26,136 nucleotides of DNA from Clostridiaceae bacterium UBA4839 (lineage in GTDB: Bacteria; Bacillota; Clostridia; Clostridiales; Caloramatoraceae), in assembly GCA_002400085.1 (NCBI GenBank), contig DHEX01000063.1, positions 1-26,136 on the forward strand. Reading direction: 5' to 3'. This document shows, in pieces, positions 14,572 to 22,637 of this stretch. Both the position numbers and the translations under genes were made by a program. The notes under the pieces were generated by a model. It was not told the DNA's origin. It searched no databases and saw only the letters and a list, made by a program, of their open reading frames with translations. Every line of letters starts with the position of its first letter. Position 1 is the first letter of the stretch.

Positions 14572-15843
14572 ATGTTAAAAACCTTGCGTAATGCAATGAA
14601 AGTACCAGATATAAGAAAAAAGATATTTATTACATTTGCACTACTTATGGTTTATAGAGCTGGAATATTTATTTTAGTTCCTGGTATAAATAAAGATGCA
14701 ATGTCGCAATATGTAGGTCAGGGAATGCTTTTCGGGTTTCTTGATTTGATTTCAGGCGGTGGTTTTAAAAACTTTAGTATCTTTGCACTTGGAATTGGAC
14801 CATACATTAACTCATCAATTATTTTCAGCTTACTTACAGTAGCTATTCCTAAACTTGAATCCTTATCAAAAGAGGGCGAAGAAGGAAGAAAGAAGATAGC
14901 TGAATATACAAGATATGGAGCAGTAGTGCTTGCTGTAATTGAGGCTTTCAGTATCAGTATGAATATAAGATACAACGGAGTATTAATAAATGATTCTTGG
15001 TTCTGGGTATTTCTAATTGTTCTTACACTTACAGCAGGGTCCACATTCGTTATGTGGCTAAGTGAAAAAATTACCGAATTTGGAATTGGTAATGGCGCTT
15101 CACTTATAATATTTACAGGAATTCTTTCAAGACTTCCATCTATGGGAAACAGCATTGCTGTAATGGCTAAAGGTGGAACAGTAAATGCAATTGATATAAT
15201 TCTTTTAATTCTTCTTGCATTAGTACTGATAGCAGGAGTTGTTGTAATGGATTTAGCAGAAAGAAGGATACCAGTTCAATATGCCCAAAGAAGAGTTGGA
15301 ACAAAATCTTTTGGAGGCCAGTCTTCAAATATTCCAATCAACTTAAACTCTGCAGGAGTTATGGGAATAATCTTTGCTCTTTCTGTTTTGCAATTTCCAC
15401 TTTTAATTACACAATTCTTTGCACCAAACAGCAAGGCAAGAGTTGCTCTTGAAACAGGATGGTTAAGTCCTAAGAAGCCGCTTTATTCTATAATATATGT
15501 ATTACTAATACTTTTCTTCACATGGTTCTATACATCAATCACATTTAAACCGGATGAAGTTGCAGACAATCTGCAAAAAAGCGGAGGATTTGTTCCAGGA
15601 ATAAGGCCTGGAAAACCAACTGAAGAATATATAACAAGGATTTTAAATAGAATGACATTTGTCGGCGGAATTTTTGCTGCTATAATAGCAGTAATTCCAA
15701 TAGCTATTGAGCAGTTAACTCCTTTTCAAAACTTATACTTAGGAGGAACAAGTATACTTATTGCTGTTGGAGTTGCACTTGAATTTGATCAGCAAATTGA
15801 AGCACAGCTTGTTATGAGACATTATGAAGGGTTCTTGAAGTAA
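14572..15843 (+). CDS. secY: preprotein translocase subunit SecY
   Basis: SecY, 423 residues, forms the membrane protein-conducting channel with SecE and SecG. About ten hydrophobic spans are visible from residue 20 to the C-terminus. 'LDLISGGGFKNFSIFALGIGPYINSSI' in TM2/plug, 'KLESLSKEGEEGRKKI' (cytosolic loop) and 'RRIPVQYAQRRVG' are characteristic. 'FKPDEVADNLQKSGGFVPGIRPG' is the conserved SecA/ribosome contact loop. GAGGTG inside rplO is the ribosome site. adk follows 24 nt later, as in most Firmicutes. Confidence 0.97.
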   Translation: MLKTLRNAMKVPDIRKKIFITFALLMVYRAGIFILVPGINKDAMSQYVGQGMLFGFLDLISGGGFKNFSIFALGIGPYINSSIIFSLLTVAIPKLESLSKEGEEGRKKIAEYTRYGAVVLAVIEAFSISMNIRYNGVLINDSWFWVFLIVLTLTAGSTFVMWLSEKITEFGIGNGASLIIFTGILSRLPSMGNSIAVMAKGGTVNAIDIILLILLALVLIAGVVVMDLAERRIPVQYAQRRVGTKSFGGQSSNIPINLNSAGVMGIIFALSVLQFPLLITQFFAPNSKARVALETGWLSPKKPLYSIIYVLLILFFTWFYTSITFKPDEVADNLQKSGGFVPGIRPGKPTEEYITRILNRMTFVGGIFAAIIAVIPIAIEQLTPFQNLYLGGTSILIAVGVALEFDQQIEAQLVMRHYEGFLK

Positions 15844-15867
15844 AAGAACAATATGGAGATGATTTAA

Positions 15868-16518
15868 ATGAATATAGTTCTCGTTGGACCACCGGGTGCA
15901 GGCAAGGGAACACAAGCTAAATATATAAGTGAAAAGTTTGCTATTCCACATATATCAACGGGTGACATATTTAGAAAAAATATTAGTGAAAAAACATCTC
16001 TTGGAGTAAAAGCTAAAGAATACATTGAAAAAGGCCAGCTTGTTCCAGACGTTCTTACAGTTTCTATTGTAGAGGACAGAATAAAGCAGGATGACTGTAA
16101 AAATGGATTTATGCTTGACGGTTTTCCAAGAACTGTTTCACAGGCTGATGCTCTTGATGAAGTTTTAAACAGTATGGAAAAAAAGCTTGATTTTGTAATC
16201 AATATAGAAGTTTCATCAGAAATTTTAGTGGAGAGAATTACTGGAAGAAGAGTTTGTCCTAAATGCGGGGCAAGTTTCCATGTAGTGTTTAACCCACCGA
16301 AAAGGGATGGAATATGTGATTTTTGTGGAAGCAATTTGATGCATAGAGCAGATGATAATGCTGAAACAGTAAGAAAAAGATTAAATATTTATGAAAAACA
16401 AACTCAACCATTGATTGAGTACTATGGAGTTAAAAAAATACTTAGAAATATAGATGGTAAACAAGATATTGACAGAGTTTTTAAAGATATCTGCCAGATG
16501 TTAGGAAGCGAATGTTAA
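15868..16518 (+). CDS. adk: adenylate kinase, zinc-type lid
   Basis: Adenylate kinase, 216 residues, interconverts ATP + AMP and 2 ADP in the cytosol. The P-loop is GPPGAGKGT (7-15); 'STGDIFR' and 'DGFPRTVSQA' form the AMP site. The long lid contains Cys130-x2-Cys133 and Cys150-x2-Cys153, the zinc-binding version common in Gram-positive bacteria, within 'VCPKCGASFHVVFNPP' and 'ICDFCG'. ATG 15868 follows GGAGATG. Its TAA stop abuts the map ATG, so the two genes are directly adjacent. Confidence 0.97.
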   Translation: MNIVLVGPPGAGKGTQAKYISEKFAIPHISTGDIFRKNISEKTSLGVKAKEYIEKGQLVPDVLTVSIVEDRIKQDDCKNGFMLDGFPRTVSQADALDEVLNSMEKKLDFVINIEVSSEILVERITGRRVCPKCGASFHVVFNPPKRDGICDFCGSNLMHRADDNAETVRKRLNIYEKQTQPLIEYYGVKKILRNIDGKQDIDRVFKDICQMLGSEC

Positions 16519-17265
16519 ATGATTTATATAAAGTCAGATTCTGAAATTGATGCTATGAGGCGTGCAGGTAGGATTACTGGGGAAACCCTGGCAATGCTTG
16601 AAGAAGAAGTTAAGCCTCAAGTTACAACAGCATACCTTGATAAAATTGCTGAGGAGTATATAATAAAAGCCGGAGCCAAACCTTCATTTAAAGGTCTTTA
16701 TGGTTTCCCTGCATCACTTTGTATATCTGTAAATGAAGAAGTTGTGCATGGAATACCAGGCAGCAGGGTATTGCAGGAAGGCGATATAGTAAGTGTAGAT
16801 TGCGGAGCTTACTATCAAGGATTTCATGGGGATGCAACTCGAACTTTTCCAGTAGGAAAAATATCAAGTGAGGCTCAAAGATTAATTGATGTTACAAGGC
16901 AAAGTTTCTTTGAAGGTGTTAAATATGCACTTGTTGGAAATAGAATTGGTGATATTGGTAATGCCGTTCAAACCTATGTTGAAAAGAATGGATTTACTGT
17001 GGTTAAAGATTATGTAGGCCACGGCATAGGAAGAAAAATGCATGAGGAGCCTTCTGTTCCAAACTATGGTAAAAAGAATAGAGGACCTAAGCTTGTAAAA
17101 GGGATGGCTATTGCAATTGAACCAATGGTTAACGCTGGAGATTGCAGAGTAAAGGAACTTAATAACGGCTGGACTGTTGTTACACTTGATGGAAAGCCTT
17201 CTGCACATTACGAGAATACAATAGCTATACTCGATAATGGTCCAGAAATACTGACATTAATCTAA
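16519..17265 (+). CDS. map: methionine aminopeptidase, type I
   Basis: Removes the initiator methionine from nascent proteins. The 248-residue pita-bread enzyme has all five metal ligands: Asp94 in 'VSVDCGAYYQGFHGDATRTF', Asp105 in the same segment, His168 in 'GHGIGRKMHEEP', Glu201 in 'AIEPMVN' and Glu232 in 'AHYENTIAI'. His77 (VVHG) is the conserved substrate-side histidine. The ATG lies directly after the adk stop; no separate strong ribosome site is visible, so initiation probably relies on ribosomes finishing adk. The next gene starts 15 nt after the stop. Confidence 0.97.
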   Translation: MIYIKSDSEIDAMRRAGRITGETLAMLEEEVKPQVTTAYLDKIAEEYIIKAGAKPSFKGLYGFPASLCISVNEEVVHGIPGSRVLQEGDIVSVDCGAYYQGFHGDATRTFPVGKISSEAQRLIDVTRQSFFEGVKYALVGNRIGDIGNAVQTYVEKNGFTVVKDYVGHGIGRKMHEEPSVPNYGKKNRGPKLVKGMAIAIEPMVNAGDCRVKELNNGWTVVTLDGKPSAHYENTIAILDNGPEILTLI

Positions 17266-17280
17266 TGAGGTGGGAATCGT

Positions 17281-17556
17281 ATGGAATGCAAAGCCCTTGG
17301 ACAGTTAGTTACTTCTAAGGCCGGAAGAGATAAAGGAAGATATTTCTTTGTAGTAGGTATTGTTGATGAGGATTATGTTTTAATAGCTGATGGTGATTTG
17401 CGAAAAATAAGCAGCCCTAAGAAGAAAAAAATAAAGCATCTTGTTTTTCACGATATGGCTGACAATGATATATTTCAGAAAGTAAAAGAAAATCGACAAA
17501 TTACCGATGCAGAATTAAGAAAATGTCTGGAGTCAATGGGCTTGTTGCAAAAATAA
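17281..17556 (+). CDS. KOW-domain RNA-binding protein (L14e-like)
   Basis: A 91-residue protein of the small KOW-type family that sits between map and infA in many clostridia. The N-terminal 40 residues resemble the KOW/L14e fold: 'LGQLVTSKAGRDKGRYFFVV' followed by 'DEDYVLIADGDLRKISSPKKKK'. The basic KKKK patch fits RNA binding. The C-terminal part is a charged helix, 'QITDAELRKCLESMGLLQK'. Its function is not established; location suggests a link to ribosome assembly or translation. ATG 17281 follows GAGGTGGG. infA begins 17 nt after the stop. Confidence 0.85.
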   Translation: MECKALGQLVTSKAGRDKGRYFFVVGIVDEDYVLIADGDLRKISSPKKKKIKHLVFHDMADNDIFQKVKENRQITDAELRKCLESMGLLQK

Positions 17557-17573
17557 GGAGGTTTGATTACCTT

Positions 17574-17792
17574 ATGTCTAAAGACGATGTTATTGAGTTA
17601 CAGGGAACTGTAACTGAAGCTTTACCAAATGCAATGTTTTGGGTAGAATTAGAGAATGGTTATAAAGTATTAGCTCATATTTCTGGCAAGCTTAGAATGA
17701 ACTTCATAAAAATTCTGCCTGGTGATAAGGTGACGGTTGAAGTTTCACCTTATGATTTAACACGAGGAAGAATAGTTTGGAGAGCAAAGTAA
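17574..17792 (+). CDS. infA: translation initiation factor IF-1
   Basis: IF-1 is a 72-residue OB-fold protein that occupies the A site of the 30S subunit during initiation. The whole sequence matches the family: 'SKDDVIELQGTVTEALPNAMF', 'VELENGYKVLAHISGKLRMN', 'ILPGDKVTVEVSPYDLTRGRI'. ATG 17574 gives the normal length. The preceding AAGGAGG (17555-17561) is 12 nt away, longer than usual, but an in-frame start at 17523 lies inside the KOW gene and upstream of that ribosome site. Confidence 0.97.
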   Translation: MSKDDVIELQGTVTEALPNAMFWVELENGYKVLAHISGKLRMNFIKILPGDKVTVEVSPYDLTRGRIVWRAK

Positions 17793-17808
17793 TTAAGGAG
17801 GGATACTC

Positions 17809-17922
17809 ATGAAAGTTAGACCATCAGTTAAGCCTATGTGCGAGAAATGCAAGGTTATAAGAAGAAAAGGCAAAGTAATGGTAATTTGTGAAAACCCAAA
17901 ACACAAACAAAGACAAGGTTAA
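17809..17922 (+). CDS. rpmJ: 50S ribosomal protein L36, zinc-binding form
   Basis: L36 is the smallest bacterial ribosomal protein, 37 residues, read directly from 17809. It carries the zinc site Cys11, Cys14, Cys27, His32 in 'MKVRPSVKPMCEKC...VICENPKHKQRQG'. This is the zinc (C+) form; zinc-free paralogs exist in some genomes but not in this window. The ribosome site is AAGGAGGG. It sits between infA and rpsM, as in most bacteria, and is followed by a 74-nt spacer with a strong palindrome. Confidence 0.97.
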   Translation: MKVRPSVKPMCEKCKVIRRKGKVMVICENPKHKQRQG

Positions 17923-17937
17923 AATTGATCGCGGCTG

Positions 17938-17955
17938 CACTGAAGTACTTCAGTG
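17938..17955 (+). promoter_or_regulatory. palindrome upstream of rpsM, possible control hairpin
   Basis: CACTGAAGT/ACTTCAGTG is a perfect 18-bp palindrome, or a 7-bp RNA hairpin with a GTAC loop, in the rpmJ-rpsM spacer (17923-17996). No T tract follows, so it is not a terminator. In E. coli the region just before rpsM is the S4 translational operator of the alpha operon, and rpsD lies in the same cluster here. A comparable role is an inference from position. Confidence 0.4.
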
Positions 17956-17996
17956 ATATGATATAAATAATTAAATCCACAGGAGGTGTAAACTTA

Positions 17997-18374
17997 ATGG
18001 CAAGAATTGCTGGTGTTGATTTGCCAAGAGAAAAAAGAGTAGAAGTGGCGCTTACCTATATATATGGAATAGGAAAATCAAGCGCTGATAAGATACTCAA
18101 AGAAACTGGTGTAAATCCTGATACAAGAGTAAAGGATTTAACTGAAGACGAAATTAGCAAATTGAGAGACTATATTGATAAGAATTTAACTGTTGAGGGC
18201 GATTTAAGAAGAGAAGTTGCTCTTAATATAAAAAGACTTATCGAAATAGGTTCTTACAGAGGGATAAGGCATAGGAAGGGTCTTCCAGTAAGAGGTCAGA
18301 GAACGAAGACTAATGCAAGGACAAGAAAAGGTCCAGGCAAAGCTATTGGCGGTAAGAAGAAATCAGTAAAGTAA
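17997..18374 (+). CDS. rpsM: 30S ribosomal protein S13
   Basis: S13, 125 residues, forms head bridges to the 50S subunit and contacts P-site tRNA. Family features are 'ARIAGVDLPREKRVEVALTYIYGIG' (split over the start), 'REVALNIKRLIEIGSYRGIRHRKGLPVRGQRT' in the middle and the basic tail 'RKGPGKAIGGKKKSVK'. ATG 17997 follows AGGAGGTG. It is the first gene after the palindrome described above. The gap to rpsK is 17 nt. Confidence 0.97.
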   Translation: MARIAGVDLPREKRVEVALTYIYGIGKSSADKILKETGVNPDTRVKDLTEDEISKLRDYIDKNLTVEGDLRREVALNIKRLIEIGSYRGIRHRKGLPVRGQRTKTNARTRKGPGKAIGGKKKSVK

Positions 18375-18391
18375 AGGAGGAGAGAAGATAG

Positions 18392-18790
18392 ATGGTGGCA
18401 CAAGCTAAAGCAAAAAAAGTTAGAAGAAAGAGAGAACATAAAAATGTTGATCGCGGATGTGCTCATATTAAGTCAACATTTAATAATACAATAGTAACTA
18501 TTACAGATGAAGCAGGAAATGCAATTTCATGGGCTAGTGCAGGCGGATTAGGATTCAGAGGTTCAAGAAAGAGTACTCCGTTTGCAGCACAGATGGCTGC
18601 TGAATCAGCATCAAAAGTTGCAACTGATCATGGAATGAAAACAGTTGAAGTATATGTAAAAGGGCCGGGCTCTGGAAGAGAAGCAGCAATAAGGGCTCTT
18701 CAGGCTGCAGGTCTTGAAGTAAGTCTTATAAAAGATGATACTCCAATTCCACATAATGGGTGTAGACCGCCAAAGAGAAGAAGAGTCTGA
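18392..18790 (+). CDS. rpsK: 30S ribosomal protein S11
   Basis: S11, 132 residues, lies on the platform near the E site. 'GCAHIKSTFNNTIVTITDEAG', 'ASAGGLGFRGSRKSTPFAAQMAAE', 'VKGPGSGREAAIRALQAAGLEV' and the C-terminal 'PIPHNGCRPPKRRRV' are all hallmarks. The start may be ATG 18392, used here, or GTG 18395. Both lie 11-14 nt after AAAGGAGG, so the protein is 131 or 132 residues. rpsD follows 21 nt later. Confidence 0.97.
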   Translation: MVAQAKAKKVRRKREHKNVDRGCAHIKSTFNNTIVTITDEAGNAISWASAGGLGFRGSRKSTPFAAQMAAESASKVATDHGMKTVEVYVKGPGSGREAAIRALQAAGLEVSLIKDDTPIPHNGCRPPKRRRV

Positions 18791-18811
18791 TTGATAGGAG
18801 GTGTAAAGTAA

Positions 18812-19432
18812 ATGGCAAGATATACAGGACCATCATGTAAACTCTGCAGAAGAGAGGGCGTAAAGCTTTATCTTAAAGGAGATAGATGTTATTCAGATAA
18901 ATGTGCTATAGTTAAAAGAGCTTATGCACCAGGACAGCATGGGCAGGGAAGAAAAAAGATTACTAACTATGGAATGCAGCTTAGAGAAAAGCAAAAGGCA
19001 AAGAGGATTTACGGAATGCAGGAAGTACAGTTTAGAAGATATTATTTTGAGGCTGATAGACAAAAAGGAATAACTGGTGAAAACTTACTCAAACTTTTAG
19101 AATTAAGACTTGATAATGTTGTATATAGATTGGGACTTGCTGAGTCAAGAAGTGAGGCAAGGCAGCTTGTAAGACACGAGCACTTTACAGTAAATGGTAA
19201 GAAGGTAAATATTCCTTCATATCAAGTAAAAGTTAATGATGTCATTGCTTTAAAGGAAAAGAGCAAGGCATCTGAAAAGTTCAAGGCTTTAGCTGATGTT
19301 GCTACAAACGTTCCAAAATGGCTTTCTGTTGATAAAGATAAAATGGAAGGTCAAGTAATAGCTCTACCGCAAAGAGAGGACATTGACATTCCAGTTAATG
19401 AAACTCTTATTGTCGAGCTATATAGTAAATAA
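18812..19432 (+). CDS. rpsD: 30S ribosomal protein S4, zinc-type
   Basis: S4, 206 residues, nucleates 30S assembly and affects decoding fidelity. The N-terminal zinc site is Cys9-x2-Cys12, Cys26, Cys31 in 'GPSCKLCRREGVKLYLKGDR' and the following 'CYSDKC'. 'YAPGQHGQGRKK' and the S4 RNA-binding domain 'LELRLDNVVYRLGLAESRSEARQLV' follow. Its presence between rpsK and rpoA is typical of Clostridia and E. coli, whereas Bacillus subtilis keeps rpsD elsewhere. ATG 18812 follows AGGAGGTG. If S4 autoregulates here, the rpmJ-rpsM spacer is the place to look. Confidence 0.97.
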   Translation: MARYTGPSCKLCRREGVKLYLKGDRCYSDKCAIVKRAYAPGQHGQGRKKITNYGMQLREKQKAKRIYGMQEVQFRRYYFEADRQKGITGENLLKLLELRLDNVVYRLGLAESRSEARQLVRHEHFTVNGKKVNIPSYQVKVNDVIALKEKSKASEKFKALADVATNVPKWLSVDKDKMEGQVIALPQREDIDIPVNETLIVELYSK

Positions 19433-19499
19433 TAACTGTGCGTAGAATCAGTTGCCCTCAAAAATTTAAAATTAGTAGTATGAGGAGGGTTAATGATAA

Positions 19500-20447
19500 A
19501 TGTTTGAAATAGAAAAGCCAAAAGTTGAATGTATTGACAGAAGCGAAGACAACTGTTATGGCAAATTTGTTGTTGAACCGCTTGAAAGAGGATATGGTAT
19601 AACTCTTGGTAATACTATGAGAAGAGTTCTTCTTTCATCTCTGCCAGGAGCTGCCATAACGTCAATTAAAATTGATGGAGTTCAGCATGAGTTCTCAACA
19701 ATTCCTAATGTTAAAGATGATGTTGTAGAGGTTATTTTGAACTTAAAGGGACTTGCAATTAAATATGATGGAGAAGGTCCGCAAACAGCAATAATAGATG
19801 TTACAGGACCGGCTAATGTTACAGCAGCAGATATACGCTCTGATGGGAGTATTGAAGTTGTAAATAAAGATCACCATATTGCAACAGTGAGTGAAGGCGG
19901 AAAGTTATTTATGGAGCTGACTATAAATAAAGGCAGAGGCTATGTGGTTGCAGATAAGAATAAACAGCCTAATCAGCCTATAGGGGTTCTTCCTATAGAT
20001 TCAATCTACACTCCAATTAAGAGAGTAAATTATCTCGTGGAGAACACTCGTGTTGGTCAGATTACCGATTATGATAAACTTACAATGGAAATCTGGACAA
20101 ATGGAACTATGACTCCTGATGAAGCCATAGGTCTTTCTGCTAAGATTTTAATTGAACATTTTAAGTTATTCTTAACACTTACTGACCATGACGATTCTGC
20201 TGAAATTATGGTTGAGAAAGAAGAAGAGAAGAAAGATAAAGTTCTTGAAATGACTATTGAGGAACTTGATCTTTCTGTAAGATCTTATAACTGTTTAAAG
20301 AGAGCAGGAATAAATACAGTTCAGGAACTTATACAAAAATCAGAAGAAGATATGATGAAAGTTAGAAATCTTGGCAAAAAATCGCTTGAAGAAGTGCAGC
20401 AGAAATTAGATTCGTTGGGATTAAGCTTAAGAAAGAGCGAAGAATAG
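19500..20447 (+). CDS. rpoA: DNA-directed RNA polymerase alpha subunit
   Basis: RpoA, 315 residues, dimerises to scaffold the beta and beta' subunits and contacts promoter UP elements and activators. The N-terminal domain has 'GYGITLGNTMRRVLLSSLPG' and 'KDDVVEVILNLKGLAIK'. A charged linker (about 237-250) leads to the C-terminal domain 'IEELDLSVRSYNCLKRAGI' and 'VRNLGKKSLEEVQQKLDSLG'. ATG 19500 follows GAGGAGGG (19482-19489). A nearer ATG at 19493 is out of frame and stops at once. rplQ begins 11 nt after the stop. Confidence 0.97.
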   Translation: MFEIEKPKVECIDRSEDNCYGKFVVEPLERGYGITLGNTMRRVLLSSLPGAAITSIKIDGVQHEFSTIPNVKDDVVEVILNLKGLAIKYDGEGPQTAIIDVTGPANVTAADIRSDGSIEVVNKDHHIATVSEGGKLFMELTINKGRGYVVADKNKQPNQPIGVLPIDSIYTPIKRVNYLVENTRVGQITDYDKLTMEIWTNGTMTPDEAIGLSAKILIEHFKLFLTLTDHDDSAEIMVEKEEEKKDKVLEMTIEELDLSVRSYNCLKRAGINTVQELIQKSEEDMMKVRNLGKKSLEEVQQKLDSLGLSLRKSEE

Positions 20448-20458
20448 GAGGGATTATA

Positions 20459-20806
20459 GTGGCAGGATACAGAAAGCTCAATCGTTCATCTTCTCACAGA
20501 AAAGCCATGCTTAGAAATTTAGTAAGCAGCCTTTTTAAAGCAGAAGGTGGGAGAATAGTAACTACTGAAACTAAAGGAAAAGAAGTTCAAAGCCTTGCTG
20601 ATAAGATGATAACTCTTGCAAAAAGAGGGGATCTTCATGCAAGAAGGCAGGCACTGGCATTTATAACTGAAGAAGAAGTGGTTAATAAATTATTTAATGA
20701 TATAGCTCCAAGATATACTGATAGAAAAGGTGGATACACCAGATTAATTAAAATGGGACCCAGAAGAGGAGATGCTGCTGAACAAGTAATTATAGAACTT
20801 GTCTAG
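20459..20806 (+). CDS. rplQ: 50S ribosomal protein L17
   Basis: L17, 115 residues, lies near the tunnel exit. 'GYRKLNRSSSHRKAMLRNLVSSL', with its first residues, and 'GGYTRLIKMGPRRGDAAEQVIIELV' are standard. It is the compact Firmicutes form, without the C-terminal extension seen in some proteobacteria. Translation begins at GTG 20459 after GGAGGG, 11 nt after the rpoA stop. It is the last gene before a strong terminator and therefore the end of the long S10-spc-alpha unit. Confidence 0.96.
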   Translation: MAGYRKLNRSSSHRKAMLRNLVSSLFKAEGGRIVTTETKGKEVQSLADKMITLAKRGDLHARRQALAFITEEEVVNKLFNDIAPRYTDRKGGYTRLIKMGPRRGDAAEQVIIELV

Positions 20807-20814
20807 CATCTGGC

Positions 20815-20849
20815 AGGGATTAAGTTTAAGCAACACTTAATCCCTTTTT
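20815..20849 (+). terminator. rho-independent terminator after rplQ
   Basis: AGGGATTAAGT (20815-20825) and ACTTAATCCCT (20835-20845) make a perfect 11-bp stem with a 9-nt loop, followed by T residues to 20849. It starts 8 nt after the rplQ stop and closes the S10-spc-alpha unit. Confidence 0.9.
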
Positions 20850-20897
20850 ATATAATTTGTATGGGCTTAACAATTCATAGGTTGATTCCTCTAAATA

Positions 20898-20926
20898 TTT
20901 TCATTTTTAAATAAGCAACTTATAAT
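20898..20926 (+). promoter_or_regulatory. probable promoter of the ecfA1-ecfA2-ecfT-truA unit
   Basis: TATAAT (20921-20926) is a perfect -10. TTTTCA (20898-20903), four of six matches to -35, lies 17 bases upstream. It follows the rplQ terminator and precedes the ecfA1 ribosome site by about 12 nt, so the leader would be very short. Confidence 0.5.
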
Positions 20927-20952
20927 AATTTTATTTTGGAAGGTGTTCTATA

Positions 20953-21792
20953 TTGGAAACAATGCTTTTGGCTGATAATGTTTTTTACAGCTATCAAGAA
21001 GATAATAATGAAGAATCTGTTGTTCTTGATGGTATTAATTTAGAGGTTAAAAAAGGTGAATTTATTGCCATATTAGGCCGTAACGGCTCCGGTAAATCTA
21101 CTTTGGCTAAACATTTTAATGCAATATTTACTCCGACAAAAGGGAAAGTATATGTGGATGGAATAGATACTACAGATAATGATAGACTTTGGGATATAAG
21201 GCAGAGGGCAGGTATGGTTTTTCAAAACCCTGATAATCAAATTGTAGCAAGCATTGTAGAAGAGGATGTAGCCTTTGGGCCTGAAAACTTGGGGGTACCA
21301 CCGAAAGAAATTAGAAAAAGAGTAGATGGATCCCTTAAGGCTGTTAGAATGACAGATTATATCCATCATGCCCCTCATTTATTGTCAGGAGGACAAAAAC
21401 AGAGGGTGGCAATTGCAGGTGTTTTAGCTATGAAGCCTGAGTGTATAATACTTGATGAGCCAACAGCAATGCTTGATCCATCGGGAAGGTATGAGGTAAT
21501 TGAAACGATAAAAAGGCTTAACCGTGAAGAGGGAATTACCATTGTTTTAATTACACATTTTATGGAGGAAGCAGCTCAAGCTGATAGAATCGCAGTACTT
21601 GATGATGGCAAAATTGCTATTGAAGGTAAGCCTAAGGAGGTTTTCCGTAAGGTAGATGAGCTTAAAAGTTTAGGACTTGATGTACCTGAAATGACTGAAC
21701 TTGCTCATAGATTAAGAAATGATGGTATTAAAATTCCAGATGATGTTTTAACCATAGAAGAGATGGTGGATTGCTTATGTCAATTAAAATAG
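20953..21792 (+). CDS. ecfA1: ECF transporter ATPase EcfA1
   Basis: One of the two ATPases of an energy-coupling-factor transporter, 279 residues. Motifs: Walker A GRNGSGKST (42-50), Q-loop Gln91, signature LSGGQ (144-148), Walker B 'CIILDEPT' (164-171) and H-loop His202. It pairs with EcfA2 to power EcfT and exchangeable substrate-binding S subunits for vitamins or metals. The start is TTG 20953, 7 nt after GGAAGGTG; ATG 20962 is the alternative but is too distant from that site. Its 3' end overlaps ecfA2. Confidence 0.93.
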   Translation: METMLLADNVFYSYQEDNNEESVVLDGINLEVKKGEFIAILGRNGSGKSTLAKHFNAIFTPTKGKVYVDGIDTTDNDRLWDIRQRAGMVFQNPDNQIVASIVEEDVAFGPENLGVPPKEIRKRVDGSLKAVRMTDYIHHAPHLLSGGQKQRVAIAGVLAMKPECIILDEPTAMLDPSGRYEVIETIKRLNREEGITIVLITHFMEEAAQADRIAVLDDGKIAIEGKPKEVFRKVDELKSLGLDVPEMTELAHRLRNDGIKIPDDVLTIEEMVDCLCQLK

Positions 21793-22637
21793 AAAATTTA
21801 TGTTATAAATATATGATTGGGACACCCTTTGAAAAGACAGCTTTAGAGGATATAAACATAGAAATAAAGGATGGGGAATTCATAGGCATAATAGGACATA
21901 CAGGTTCTGGCAAGTCAACTTTGATTCAGCAGATGAATGGACTTTTAAAGCCTACCTCAGGGAATATATATATAGATGATGTTTGCATAACTTCTAAAGG
22001 CGCGGATTTAAAAAAGGTAAGACAAAAGATTGGATTAGTGTTTCAATATCCTGAGCAGCAGCTTTTTGAAGAAACTATAGCTAAGGATGTGGCCTTTGGG
22101 CCTAAAAATCTTGGCATTTCAGAGGAAGAAGTAGAAAGCAGAGTAAGAAATGCACTTAATACAGTTGGCCTTGATTATGATACATACAAGGATGTATCTC
22201 CATTTGATTTAAGCGGGGGCCAAAGAAGAAGAGTTGCCATTGCAGGTGTTATTGCAATGGAGCCTGAAATCTTAATTCTTGATGAACCTACTGCAGGCCT
22301 TGACCCAAGAGGAAGAGATGAAATACTAAGCAAGATAAAGGAGTTTCATGATAAATATAATCTTACAATTATTCTTGTATCACACAGTATGGATGATGTA
22401 GCAAAGCTTGCAGATAGGCTTATAGTAATGTATGAAGGCAGAAATGTTATTACCGGAACTCCACGGGAAGTCTTTAGGAGATATGATGAATTGAAAAAAA
22501 TCGGCCTTTCAGTTCCGCAAGTTACTATGCTTGCAATGGAGCTTAGAAAAAAAGGCTTTAATATAAGGGAAGATTGTATTACAATTGATGAAATTGAACA
22601 AGAAATTTTAAAGGTTGTTGGAGGTAGAAATGATTAA
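21777..22637 (+). CDS. ecfA2: ECF transporter ATPase EcfA2
   Basis: Second ATPase of the ECF module, 286 residues. Walker A is GHTGSGKST (40-48), Q-loop Gln90, signature LSGGQ (145-149), Walker B 'ILILDEP' (165-171) and H-loop His203. I chose ATG 21777 because GGTGG lies 7 nt upstream; an in-frame TTG at 21771 lies almost on that site. The start overlaps ecfA1 by 16 nt, and the end overlaps ecfT by 8 nt, so the three are translated together. Confidence 0.93.
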   Translation: MSIKIENLCYKYMIGTPFEKTALEDINIEIKDGEFIGIIGHTGSGKSTLIQQMNGLLKPTSGNIYIDDVCITSKGADLKKVRQKIGLVFQYPEQQLFEETIAKDVAFGPKNLGISEEEVESRVRNALNTVGLDYDTYKDVSPFDLSGGQRRRVAIAGVIAMEPEILILDEPTAGLDPRGRDEILSKIKEFHDKYNLTIILVSHSMDDVAKLADRLIVMYEGRNVITGTPREVFRRYDELKKIGLSVPQVTMLAMELRKKGFNIREDCITIDEIEQEILKVVGGRND

